IMG/VR virus record: IMGVR_UViG_3300007871_000033
Coordinates: 1-61,249 of that record
Length of the DNA: 61,249 bases
Origin: a virus
Direction: 5' to 3' (one strand)
Of this stretch, positions 21,590 through 28,309 are shown in pieces (position 1 is the first letter of the stretch; each line of letters opens with the position of its first letter). Both the position numbers and the translations under genes were made by a program. The notes beneath the pieces are model-generated. The model did no database searches and was not told the DNA's origin. It saw nothing but the letters and a program-made list of their open reading frames with translations.

Positions 21590-21658
21590 TGCGGGCGGTC
21601 AAGCGACCAGCCAGGTCTCATAAGCCAGGTTAGCCGAGAGCGTTACTCGGGTCCGCTA
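21590..21658 (+). tRNA. Probable tRNA-Met-like (CAT), atypical
   Basis: Anticodon loop CTCATAA, D stem GGTC/GACC, T stem CCGAG/CTCGG, acceptor GCGGGC/GTCCGC with an unpaired 1-72 position. The T-loop is AGCGTTA, not TTCGANT, and CCA is not encoded. It is the only Met candidate in the cluster; tRNA-Ile2 (CAT) is the alternative. Confidence 0.5.
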
Positions 21659-21661
21659 CAA

Positions 21662-21737
21662 GGGGGATTAGCTCATCTGGGAGAGCGCCTGCTTTGCACG
21701 CAGGAGGCGGTCGGTTCGAGTCCGACATCCTCCACCA
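21662..21737 (+). tRNA. tRNA-Ala (TGC)
   Basis: Acceptor GGGGGAT/ATCCTCC, anticodon stem CCTGC/GCAGG around TTTGCAC, CCA encoded. Confidence 0.93.
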
Positions 21738-21903
21738 GCCTAGGACGATATTCCTAGACAAAGACACATTGCCCGTCCCGTTGGGAACTCACTCTTGAGA
21801 GGGGCTTTGTGTAAGAAGTACCGTGATACAGCGTAAGGTGTCAAGAGCACGGTATGGAAAGTCCCCTTCCGGTCCCACCAGCTGCGTTGGGTAAGGGGCA
21901 TTT
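21738..21903 (+). ncRNA. Unassigned structured gap in the tRNA cluster
   Basis: 166 nt with no gene. Pairings include CAAAG (21759) with CTTTG (21803), ACCGTG (21820) with CACGGT (21848), and CCCCTT (21863) with AAGGGG (21892). It ends near a CCCACCA. A small structured RNA or decayed tRNAs could explain it. Confidence 0.4.
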
Positions 21904-21975
21904 GGGTCCGTAGCTCAGCGGCAGAGCAGCTAGCTTTTAACTAGTCGTGCGAGGGTTCGAGTCCCTCTGGACCCA
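21904..21975 (+). tRNA. tRNA-Lys (TTT)
   Basis: Acceptor GGGTCCG/TGGACCC, anticodon stem CTAG/CTAG around CTTTTAA; CCA not encoded. Confidence 0.92.
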
Positions 21976-21979
21976 CTAA

Positions 21980-22051
21980 GGATGTGTAGCTCAGCGGCAG
22001 AGCAGCTAGCTCTTAACTAGTAACGCGGGGGTTCGAGTCCCTTCACATCTA
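21980..22051 (+). tRNA. tRNA-Lys (CTT)
   Basis: Acceptor GGATGTG/CACATCT, loop CTCTTAA. The D and anticodon arms are nearly identical to the preceding Lys tRNA, so probably a tandem duplication. Confidence 0.92.
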
Positions 22052-22052
22052 C

Positions 22053-22128
22053 GCCTTGTTAGCTCAGTCGGTAGAGCACCTGTTTTGTAATCAGGATGTC
22101 ATCCGTTCGACCCGGATACAAGGCTCCA
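22053..22128 (+). tRNA. tRNA-Thr (TGT)
   Basis: Acceptor GCCTTGT/ACAAGGC, loop TTTGTAA, CCA encoded. Confidence 0.93.
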
Positions 22129-22129
22129 T

Positions 22130-22203
22130 GCGGGTATGGTGTAGTGGCAACACAAAAGGTTTCCAACCTTTTATCGTGAGTTCGAATCTCACTACCCGCT
22201 CCA
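22130..22203 (+). tRNA. tRNA-Gly (TCC)
   Basis: Acceptor GCGGGTA/TACCCGC, anticodon stem AAAGG/CCTTT around TTTCCAA, CCA encoded. Confidence 0.93.
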
Positions 22204-22204
22204 T

Positions 22205-22279
22205 GCAGGTGTAGCTCAGCGGTAGAGCTTCTCGTTGCCAACGAGATTGTCGCTGGTTCGATCCCAGTCACCTGCTCCA
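22205..22279 (+). tRNA. tRNA-Gly (GCC)
   Basis: Acceptor GCAGGTG/CACCTGC, loop TTGCCAA, CCA encoded. Confidence 0.93.
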
Positions 22280-22280
22280 T

Positions 22281-22353
22281 GTAGCGAATCCGAATGGCTA
22301 GGGCTCCGGTTGCAACCCGGATAACGTGGGTTCGATTCCCACTCGCTACTCCA
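22281..22353 (+). tRNA. tRNA-Cys (GCA)
   Basis: Acceptor GTAGCGA/TCGCTAC, loop TTGCAAC, CCA encoded. Confidence 0.92.
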
Positions 22354-22354
22354 A

Positions 22355-22429
22355 GGTCCTGTAATTTAATGGTTAGAATGGCTGGCTTTCATCCAGTTAA
22401 TCGGAGTTCGATTCTCCGCAGGATCACCA
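22355..22429 (+). tRNA. tRNA-Glu (TTC)
   Basis: Acceptor GGTCCTG/CAGGATC, loop CTTTCAT, CCA encoded. Confidence 0.92.
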
Positions 22430-22433
22430 ATTT

Positions 22434-22518
22434 GCCGGGGTGGCGGAATTGGCAGACGCGCCGGATTTAGGATCCGGTGTCTTATGGCGTGGAGGTTCGA
22501 GTCCTCTTCCCGGTACCA
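22434..22518 (+). tRNA. tRNA-Leu (TAG)
   Basis: Acceptor GCCGGGG/TCCCGGT, anticodon stem CCGGA/TCCGG around TTTAGGA, long variable arm (class II), CCA encoded. Confidence 0.93.
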
Positions 22519-22519
22519 T

Positions 22520-22593
22520 GCTCCCATAGGTTAGAGGTAGACCGCTTGGTTCTCAGCCAGGTAGCCTGGGTTCGATTCTCAGTGGGAGTACCA
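22520..22593 (+). tRNA. tRNA-Glu (CTC)
   Basis: Acceptor GCTCCCA/TGGGAGT, anticodon stem CTTGG/CCAGG around TTCTCAG, CCA encoded. Confidence 0.87.
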
Positions 22594-22594
22594 A

Positions 22595-22672
22595 GGACGT
22601 GTAGCCCAACTGGCAGAGGCGGTTGTTTCAAACACAGCTTATGTGAGAGTTCGAATCTCTCTTCGTCCACCA
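22595..22672 (+). tRNA. tRNA-Leu (CAA), short variable loop
   Basis: Anticodon stem GTTGT/ACAGC around TTCAAAC; the acceptor has one T-T mismatch; CCA encoded. It lacks the long variable arm normal for Leu. Confidence 0.82.
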
Positions 22673-22673
22673 A

Positions 22674-22759
22674 GGAGAGTACCGCTAAGTGGCTGGCAAC
22701 GAGGTTTGAACCCTCGGGTGGGCGAAAGCTCAGGCGTTCGACTCGTCTACTCTCCGCCA
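22674..22759 (+). tRNA. tRNA-Ser (TGA)
   Basis: Acceptor GGAGAGT/ACTCTCC, loop TTTGAAC, long variable arm, CCA encoded. Confidence 0.92.
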
Positions 22760-22761
22760 AT

Positions 22762-22849
22762 GGATTATGCGGCAAGGTGGTCCTTGCTCTCGCCTGCTAA
22801 GCGAGCGGTGCCTTCGGGCATCGGGGTTCAATTCCTCCATTTTCCGCCA
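22762..22849 (+). tRNA. tRNA-Ser (GCT)
   Basis: Loop CTGCTAA in stem CTCGC/GCGAG, long variable arm, CCA encoded. The acceptor GGATTAT/ATTTTCC has two T-T mismatches, so it may be weakened. Confidence 0.82.
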
Positions 22850-22850
22850 C

Positions 22851-22925
22851 GCGCCTGTAGCTCAGTGGAAGAGCAGGATCCTTCTAAGTTCTTGGCCGGG
22901 AGTTCGAATCTCTCCAGGCGTGCCA
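22851..22925 (+). tRNA. tRNA-Arg (TCT)
   Basis: Acceptor GCGCCTG/CAGGCGT, loop CTTCTAA, one mismatch in the anticodon stem, CCA encoded. Confidence 0.9.
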
Positions 22926-22930
22926 TTTTT

Positions 22931-23005
22931 GCCCTCGTAGCTCAGCGGAAGAGCACTGGTTTACGGAACCGGGTGTCGGAGGTTCGAATCCTTCCGGGGG
23001 TGCCA
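22931..23005 (+). tRNA. tRNA-Arg (ACG)
   Basis: Acceptor GCCCTCG/CGGGGGT, stem CTGGT/ACCGG around TTACGGA, CCA encoded. Confidence 0.92.
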
Positions 23006-23009
23006 ATTA

Positions 23010-23019
23010 TATGCTATAC
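23010..23019 (+). promoter_or_regulatory. Extended -10 promoter element
   Basis: TGCTATACT between tRNA-Arg and the gene at 23051 matches an extended -10 box; no clear -35. Confidence 0.4.
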
Positions 23020-23050
23020 TTACTTTGTAGGGTCTTATCAGGAGCAGATT

Positions 23051-23707
23051 ATGGTAGATAGAACATCGGGCCTTGCCCAGAACCTAACCGGGATGCCAGC
23101 CGAGTATGTAGCTCGTCTTCTGGCCTCAGACGCCAAGACTGATGTCTTAGAGCGCACCACTGCCATCCACCACAAACCAACCCTTACTGCGGATGTTTCG
23201 GTCTCTGCTCCAGGTCTAGGTCCGCAGCCTGTGGCTATTGGAAATGTCATAACACTTCACTATGACACCCCCGCAACCGATGAGGGATACCGCATTCTGA
23301 AGATCCCCTATAACCTGGTTAGTGCAGGCAACGTGGCTGGGGTTGAGCCTTCCGTTAGTTTCCATATTCACTGGACCAAAGGCGTAAACTCCGACGAGAG
23401 CGCAGCTACGGTTCGCTGGGTATTTGAATACACCATGTTTGACGGCAAAGATGATGAGATTACCTCTCCTACGGTTTCTGGCCTAATCAACATGGATGAC
23501 GTTTATGATGATGCAGGAACGACTACCCGTGTTGTTTACAGAACCGCTGACTTTCCAGTCACGGATCTAGTAGCCGGGAACTATCTGGGTGTGAAGATTA
23601 CAAACGACGCAGGGAACAGTACAATACTTGGTGGACCCGTCCTTGTCTCAGCAGACATGCTGTGGAAGGGTTGGATCAATACCAACGCCGACACCTTCGA
23701 CCCATAA
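23051..23707 (+). CDS. Probable virion or surface beta-sandwich protein (218 aa)
   Basis: Starts at ATG 23051 after an AGGAGCAG ribosome binding site. Helical for the first 45 residues, then beta-rich with VSFHIHWTK (a motif seen in phage structural proteins) and repeated Thr/Asp/Gly turns. No enzyme motif. Placed alone between tRNAs. A head fibre or decoration role is possible. Confidence 0.6.
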   Translation: MVDRTSGLAQNLTGMPAEYVARLLASDAKTDVLERTTAIHHKPTLTADVSVSAPGLGPQPVAIGNVITLHYDTPATDEGYRILKIPYNLVSAGNVAGVEPSVSFHIHWTKGVNSDESAATVRWVFEYTMFDGKDDEITSPTVSGLINMDDVYDDAGTTTRVVYRTADFPVTDLVAGNYLGVKITNDAGNSTILGGPVLVSADMLWKGWINTNADTFDP

Positions 23708-23717
23708 ACCTTTATGT

Positions 23718-23792
23718 GCCCTTGTAGCTCAGGGGAAGAGCAACTGCATGGTAAGCAGTAGGCCGTGAGTTCGATTCTCACCGAGGGCTCCA
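23718..23792 (+). tRNA. tRNA-Thr (GGT)
   Basis: Acceptor GCCCTTG/CGAGGGC, stem ACTGC/GCAGT around ATGGTAA, CCA encoded. Separated from the main cluster by one gene. Confidence 0.92.
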
Positions 23793-23801
23793 TTTGTCCT
23801 A

Positions 23802-23829
23802 TTGACAAGGTAATATTAGGACTTATACT
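23802..23829 (+). promoter_or_regulatory. Sigma70 consensus promoter
   Basis: TTGACA, 16 nt, TATACT, the best consensus match in this part of the window. It is followed within 10 nt by a terminator-like hairpin. Confidence 0.75.
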
Positions 23830-23837
23830 AAACTTAG

Positions 23838-23863
23838 CCCCAGGACTTAATCTGGGGGTTTTT
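23838..23863 (+). terminator. Terminator or attenuator hairpin
   Basis: CCCCAG, 8-nt loop, CTGGGG, then TTTTT. It ends 18 nt before the lipoprotein ATG and would sit at the very 5' end of a transcript from the 23802 promoter. It may end the tRNA transcript or regulate the lipoprotein operon. Confidence 0.65.
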
Positions 23864-23881
23864 AAACGTTTGAGGGACAAA

Positions 23882-24334
23882 ATGAAAAACATTATTCTAA
23901 TTGCAGGTCTTGCCCTGTTTGCATTTGGTTGTGACGGCAACCATATCATAGGGGACTTGCCAAACTGTATTGATAGCGTTACTGACGAGTGCGTACCAGA
24001 GGTCATCGAGGAGTTCTGCGACGACTGTGAAGTGTGCGAAGTGTGCGAAGTGTGCGAAGTGTGTGAGGTTTGTCCTCCACCAGAGCCACCTGTTTGTTTC
24101 GAGCGTATCGAGACGGAAACCTGTGTAGAGGAGTGCATTCAGTGGTCCACTTGGGATGCCAACCGCTGTTGCAAGTGGGAAGATGCTTGCGAGACTACTG
24201 TTGACTTCGTGTTGGTCCCTTGTCCCGATGAACCGCTTGTGTGCCCAGAAGAGCCACTAAGCTGTGACTCTTATGGCGATGACGTGCCCCGTGGACACCT
24301 CCCCAAGGAGTGTCGGGGCAACGGCAAGAACTAA
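23882..24334 (+). CDS. Cys-rich lipoprotein with CEV repeats (150 aa)
   Basis: Start at ATG 23882. The signal peptide MKNIILIAGLALFAFGC ends in a lipobox (C17). The mature part has about 20 Cys, including a CEVCEVCEVCEVC run from a 9-nt DNA repeat (about 24026-24069), then CFERIETETCVEEC and more. Disulfide-bonded surface display or metal binding outside the membrane are possible. No known family. The repeat number may vary between phages. Confidence 0.75.
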   Translation: MKNIILIAGLALFAFGCDGNHIIGDLPNCIDSVTDECVPEVIEEFCDDCEVCEVCEVCEVCEVCPPPEPPVCFERIETETCVEECIQWSTWDANRCCKWEDACETTVDFVLVPCPDEPLVCPEEPLSCDSYGDDVPRGHLPKECRGNGKN

Positions 24335-24346
24335 AGAGGGAATACA

Positions 24347-24688
24347 ATGACTAGACTTCTACTGGCTGCATCTGTAGCCCTATTACTGGCAGCAGCTGTA
24401 TACTCAGAAGGTTGCGGCTCAGACTCACAGTTCGATAGCGGTGTAGCGCCCGTTGCAGAGATTGGGTGTACCGACCTAGTTTGCACGCTCCTTGTCTGGA
24501 ACGCCAGCGAGGTACGTGTCTATGACACCGTGGACCCTAACGCCTACCATATGTGGGAAGACTACCAAGGCTACCTCGATGAGCGCCGCCTGACATATCG
24601 CTTTCCACTGCCTCCTACCGGTGTTGCTCTTGCGGAAGCATGCAACCCGGAAGGAGTATGCACGACCGTAGAGTCTACAGAAGATTAA
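24347..24688 (+). CDS. Exported protein, possible lipoprotein (113 aa)
   Basis: MTRLLLAASVALLLAAAVYSEGC is a signal peptide; the SEGC site is only a weak lipobox. The mature part has paired Cys (CTDLVC, CNPEGVC). It lies in one operon with the preceding lipoprotein, 12 nt apart. Confidence 0.65.
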   Translation: MTRLLLAASVALLLAAAVYSEGCGSDSQFDSGVAPVAEIGCTDLVCTLLVWNASEVRVYDTVDPNAYHMWEDYQGYLDERRLTYRFPLPPTGVALAEACNPEGVCTTVESTED

Positions 24689-24861
24689 TGCACTACGAAT
24701 ATAGATGCCAATCCTGTGCCCACGAGTGTATCTTCGAACAGAAGATCACCGATAAGCCCAAGAAGAAGTGTCCGGTGTGTGGAAAGATGAAGCTCCAAAG
24801 GCAGATTTCCCGCACCTCGTTTGCTTTGCTAGGAACTGGTTGGTATAAAGATGGATATTGA
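24688..24861 (+). CDS. FmdB-type zinc-ribbon protein (57 aa)
   Basis: ATG 24688 overlaps the previous TAA. MHYEYRCQSCAHECIFEQ, then KKCPVCGKMKLQRQIS, matches the FmdB/CxxC_CxxC_SSSS zinc-ribbon family of putative regulators, common in phages. Confidence 0.82.
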   Translation: MHYEYRCQSCAHECIFEQKITDKPKKKCPVCGKMKLQRQISRTSFALLGTGWYKDGY

Positions 24862-25219
24862 TGATGCGCTATCTGAGCTAGAAGCGGTGGGGATTGGAAC
24901 CTCCACCACCTCTGCTAATATTGCTATAGATCCAAACTATCCAACCGCAACAGGAACAGGGATAGGCCAAATCTTTGTAGGAGACTCTAGTAATGATATA
25001 GTGTTCGGTAGTGGAGACAACGACTGGTCTACTATATCTGGTGCCCCCCAGATGACCCTGCAGATGGGACCTATGACGCTTAGCCCCCTAGAGAACGGGG
25101 ATGTCGAGATAGTAATGGACGTAGATGGTCTTCGTGAGGAATATCTTATCAATGCTGAGAAGGTTAGAGGCTTTCTCAGGAGTATTGCAGACGTTATTGT
25201 AGAGGGTAGAGAAACATGA
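24851..25219 (+). CDS. Hypothetical protein (122 aa)
   Basis: Overlaps the previous gene by 11 nt. A Thr/Gly-rich N-terminus, then an acidic beta and helical C-terminus (LREEYLINAEKVRGFLRSIADVI). No family recognised. Confidence 0.65.
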   Translation: MDIDDALSELEAVGIGTSTTSANIAIDPNYPTATGTGIGQIFVGDSSNDIVFGSGDNDWSTISGAPQMTLQMGPMTLSPLENGDVEIVMDVDGLREEYLINAEKVRGFLRSIADVIVEGRET

Positions 25220-25452
25220 TTAAGTACGAAATGGTTACTAGGAAACCGCTCCCCATCTACAAGGTGGAGCACAATGGAAACTTCGCTACGGTGAAGAAGA
25301 CAGAAGACAACCGCTGGGAGCTGTTCCTAGCAAACGAGAGTAAGTTCTTCAAGAGTCGAAGAGCTGCTTTCCACTTCTTCGAAACAGGAGAGAAGTTTAA
25401 GGTCAAGCCTGTGTATGCAAGCAGAGGGAAGGCTACAACGAGAATTAGATAA
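25216..25452 (+). CDS. Hypothetical basic protein (78 aa)
   Basis: Coupled to the previous gene by ATGA. Beta strands then a helix (RRAAFHFFETGEKF). Basic, no family recognised. Its TAA directly adjoins tRNA-Val. Confidence 0.65.
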   Translation: MIKYEMVTRKPLPIYKVEHNGNFATVKKTEDNRWELFLANESKFFKSRRAAFHFFETGEKFKVKPVYASRGKATTRIR

Positions 25453-25527
25453 GGGAGAGTAACTCAGTGGTAGAGTGGGATCTTTACACGGTCTTGGTCG
25501 CAGGTTCGAACCCTGTCTCTCCCACCA
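25453..25527 (+). tRNA. tRNA-Val (TAC)
   Basis: Acceptor GGGAGAG/CTCTCCC, loop TTTACAC, CCA encoded. Confidence 0.9.
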
Positions 25528-25528
25528 C

Positions 25529-25603
25529 GCTCCACAAAGCTCTGGTTGAGCTACGGTGTCTTATATGCATAGTGGCCCGGTTCGATTCTGGGGTGGAGTA
25601 CCA
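25529..25603 (+). tRNA. Probable tRNA-Ile (TAT), atypical
   Basis: Acceptor GCTCCAC/GTGGAGT, D stem GCTC/GAGC, T stem CCCGG/CTGGG, CCA encoded. The anticodon loop reads CTTATAT, with a weak stem and two extra nt between the D and anticodon stems. Confidence 0.6.
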
Positions 25604-25615
25604 AAGGAAAACAAT

Positions 25616-26185
25616 ATGAGATTTCTATATAAGGCGTTCTATTGGCTTGTTCCCTGGTGGTACGGTACGACTATGAGATTCACTCGTCGTAACCGAAAGC
25701 ACCCGCAGGTAGCTACCTACACCAACACACGGCAGATAGCAGATGCTATAAACTGGGGCCGTAACTGGCGACCAGATCCGTGGAAGCAAGCTCTGGATGT
25801 TGTTATGCATCCTCGTAAGTTCCAAGCTAAGATCAACGCGGGAGACTCCGAGTTCGGTGACTGTGACGACCACGCACTATATTGGGCAATAGCTCTACTA
25901 AAGTCAGGCCTGGCGGATCGCGCTTGGATGGGCACCATTTGGTACCAAAAGCCTGACAAGAAGAAGGGCACCGGCCACGCTATCTGTGTCTTTGAGAAAG
26001 ATGGAAAGACCTTTTGGGCGGACTACGGTATGCCCCGTGTGGTTGGAGAAGGCTGGGCTTGGGCGCACGACGCTGCTGGAGTTCGTAGATCAGAGCTAAA
26101 GGCTGCAGGTAAGATCGAGGTGACACTTAGACGCAACGGATCTCCAAAACTTAGGAAGCGAACCGGAAAGCGGTATCTTCCATAA
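25616..26185 (+). CDS. Transglutaminase-like cysteine peptidase (189 aa)
   Basis: ATG 25616. A catalytic triad is visible: C83 in FGDCDDHA, H121 in TGHAICVF and D136 in WADYG, as in bacterial transglutaminase-like cysteine proteases (BTLCP). The N-terminal 30 residues are hydrophobic and basic (AFYWLVPWWYG). It could process virion or host envelope proteins. Confidence 0.8.
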   Translation: MRFLYKAFYWLVPWWYGTTMRFTRRNRKHPQVATYTNTRQIADAINWGRNWRPDPWKQALDVVMHPRKFQAKINAGDSEFGDCDDHALYWAIALLKSGLADRAWMGTIWYQKPDKKKGTGHAICVFEKDGKTFWADYGMPRVVGEGWAWAHDAAGVRRSELKAAGKIEVTLRRNGSPKLRKRTGKRYLP

Positions 26186-26260
26186 GGCCACGTAGAGAAT
26201 TGGCATATCGGGCTGACTTAAAATCAGCTGTCTTTGCAGGTTCAAATCCTGCCGTGGCTA
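26186..26260 (+). tRNA. tRNA-Leu (TAA), short variable loop
   Basis: Acceptor GGCCACG/CGTGGCT, anticodon stem GCTGA/TCAGC around CTTAAAA, T stem GCAGG/CCTGC. It begins at the base after the preceding stop. No long variable arm; full CCA is not encoded. Confidence 0.8.
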
Positions 26261-26274
26261 CCGAGGAACCAAAC

Positions 26275-26820
26275 ATGACTGAAAGCACTACATTAATCTT
26301 GAATGCCTCCTACGAGCCAATGGGTATCGTAAAGTGGGAAAGAGCCATTTGCATGTGGCTCGATGACAAGGTAGAGATCCTTGCTACATACTCTGAGAGA
26401 GTCTATGACTCAATCCGAGACTGGTGTGGCAAGATGCCCGCAGTGGTGCGTCTTCTGAGCTATGTGAGCCTCAAGGTTAAGAGCGTGAAGTTCTCTCGTA
26501 TAAACGTTTTTGGTAGAGACGAGTTTCGTTGCCAGTATTGCACCTCGCAGCCTGGAACCGCAAGCTTGACCTACGACCACGTTGTCCCTAAGTCTCGTGG
26601 TGGAAAGACCAACTGGAACAACATCGTTACATGTTGCATCCAGTGTAACTGGCAGAAGGCAGACCGTACTCCAGAGGAGGCCGGAATGAAGCTAAAGAAG
26701 AAGCCCTACACCCCTGACCGTAGGCCGCTTATGCGTAACCTTGTATTTTCCGCCCCCAACTCTCCTGCAGAGTGGAGAGACTACCTTTACTGGCAAACGG
26801 AGCTTGAGAACGATGGCTAG
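26275..26820 (+). CDS. HNH endonuclease (181 aa)
   Basis: CQYCTSQPGTASLTYDHVVP, then GGKTNWNNIVTCCIQCNWQK (about 84-125), is a complete HNH with two CxxC zinc pairs. The N-terminal LNASYEPMGIVKWERAI domain is typical of a widespread bacterial and phage HNH family. A DNA-processing or homing function is likely. Confidence 0.88.
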   Translation: MTESTTLILNASYEPMGIVKWERAICMWLDDKVEILATYSERVYDSIRDWCGKMPAVVRLLSYVSLKVKSVKFSRINVFGRDEFRCQYCTSQPGTASLTYDHVVPKSRGGKTNWNNIVTCCIQCNWQKADRTPEEAGMKLKKKPYTPDRRPLMRNLVFSAPNSPAEWRDYLYWQTELENDG

Positions 26821-27169
26821 TCCTGACGACGAAATCTGGTTGGATAGAATATACTTCAAGTGCAACTGCACTCTGGAAGACCATCTTATCGAGTTTGAGG
26901 TCATTGACCTAGATGCGGGGATGGAACATAGGCATTGGAAGTCTATTCAGCTAGAGGTTTCTCCTATCCTCAACTTTGAGCGTTCTTTCTTCAAGAGAAT
27001 ATGGATAGCTCTTCGTTATATTGTAAAGAAGGAGCCCCGCTATGCTCGTCACTTCGGTTCAGTGTCCATCAACGCGGGACCGGACCTTGACAAGCTTGAG
27101 AAAATGATTAGAAGGGTATCAGCAGCTTCTAAGTTGCGAAAGCAAGTAAACGAGAAGAAGAAGGTCTAA
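26813..27169 (+). CDS. Hypothetical protein (118 aa)
   Basis: ATG 26813 overlaps the HNH stop. It begins DDEIWLDRIYFKCNCTLEDH; the two close Cys and beta-rich start resemble phage proteins of unknown function. Basic C-terminal helix. Confidence 0.65.
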   Translation: MASPDDEIWLDRIYFKCNCTLEDHLIEFEVIDLDAGMEHRHWKSIQLEVSPILNFERSFFKRIWIALRYIVKKEPRYARHFGSVSINAGPDLDKLEKMIRRVSAASKLRKQVNEKKKV

Positions 27170-27175
27170 AGTTTT

Positions 27176-27265
27176 GGAGAGGTGGCCGAGTGGTCTAAGG
27201 CGCGCGCTTGGAAAGCGCGTGGGCTTTAACGAGTCCCGAGGGTTCAAATCCCTCTCTCTCCTCCA
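27176..27265 (+). tRNA. tRNA-Ser (GGA)
   Basis: Acceptor GGAGAGG/TCTCTCC, stem CGCGC/GCGCG around TTGGAAA, long variable arm, CCA encoded. Confidence 0.93.
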
Positions 27266-27280
27266 TTTAGTAGGGGTACT

Positions 27281-28309
27281 ATGAAAACTGCGCTATCGTT
27301 CGATGATGTTCTATTGGTTCCAGGTTACAACGACATTGAGAGTAGGTCGGATGTGTCCCTGGAGACGGACGTAGCGGGCGTACACCTGCATCTACCGATC
27401 ATTGCAGCCAACATGCCCTCAGTCTGTGAGTACTACATGGCCGACGCCGTTGGTGCAGCAGGGGGCATAGGCATCATCCACCGTATGCAGTCTATCGGCT
27501 CCCAGTGCGACGATGTAGCTATGAACGCCCAGTTCAAGACAGGCGGAGCTATTGGCATTGGTGATGACTGGAAGGTGCGTGCTGAGAGCCTTATGGGGGC
27601 TATGGCCACTATGATCTGTTTGGACGTTGCCCACGGGCACCAGACCAGGGTTGTGGACGTAGCCTTGGAGTTCCTGGACACCTACAACTCCCCTCTAATC
27701 ATAGGCAACATCGCCACAGCCGCCGCCGCTGTACACTTCGCTGATGAGATCCAGGACATAGACCACTCTAGGGTGGCTCTGAAGGTAGGCGTTGGTGGAG
27801 GCTCCGTATGCACCACTCGCATCAAGACTGGCTTTGGGGTACCTACCCTCCAGTCTGTTATGGATGTCTACCAGGCCCTGGATGAGATGGACTCCGATAT
27901 CAGCATCATTGCTGACGGTGGCCTAAAGTCCAGCGGAGATATCGTTAAAGCCTTGGCTGCAGGAGCCGACGCTGTCATGCTAGGCAGTCTCCTGGCAGGA
28001 ACCAAGGAAGCCCCTGGAGATGTCATCAAAGATGACAAGACCGGGCTCAAGTACAAGGTCTACCGAGGAGCAGCCTCCTACGGAGCCAAAGCAGCCCACT
28101 TCGGAGAAGCCGAGTATGTGGAGGGCGCGGAGCGTCTCATCCCTTACAAGGGCGCTGTCATCAAGACTCTCAACTCCCTCGCAGACGGAATCAAGTCAGG
28201 CCTCACCTATTGTGGTGTGGACAACCTCGCAGACCTGCAGGAAGAGGTAGAGTTCGTCCGCATCACCGAAGCAGGCTTCAAGGAGTCCATGCCTCATGGA
28301 ATATTCTAA
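27281..28309 (+). CDS. IMP dehydrogenase / GMP reductase family enzyme (342 aa)
   Basis: TIM-barrel family start LSFDDVLLVPGY, IAANMPSV and GGIGIIHRM. The catalytic Cys is C177 in GSVCTTR; IADGGLKSSGDIVKALAAGADAVMLGS is the phosphate-binding part. No CBS domain, so it is short like GMP reductase, although the IMPDH reaction (IMP to XMP) cannot be excluded. It would adjust host guanine nucleotide pools. Confidence 0.88.
   Translation: MKTALSFDDVLLVPGYNDIESRSDVSLETDVAGVHLHLPIIAANMPSVCEYYMADAVGAAGGIGIIHRMQSIGSQCDDVAMNAQFKTGGAIGIGDDWKVRAESLMGAMATMICLDVAHGHQTRVVDVALEFLDTYNSPLIIGNIATAAAAVHFADEIQDIDHSRVALKVGVGGGSVCTTRIKTGFGVPTLQSVMDVYQALDEMDSDISIIADGGLKSSGDIVKALAAGADAVMLGSLLAGTKEAPGDVIKDDKTGLKYKVYRGAASYGAKAAHFGEAEYVEGAERLIPYKGAVIKTLNSLADGIKSGLTYCGVDNLADLQEEVEFVRITEAGFKESMPHGIF

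Noticed and set aside
21738-21903. tmRNA
   Set aside because: Far too short and lacks both the Ala acceptor and a tag-peptide frame.
20355-22800. Minus-strand frames across the tRNA cluster
   Set aside because: Peptides such as GFEPR and RVRTCN repeat because they are antisense T-loops, a known annotation artefact.
20366-23005. CRISPR array
   Set aside because: The regular spacing and GTTCGAATC repeats are tRNA T-arms, and no constant repeat-spacer pattern exists.
22643-23050. Upstream extension of the 23051 gene through several tRNAs
   Set aside because: It reads tRNA genes in frame; the ribosome binding site and promoter are at the ATG at 23051.
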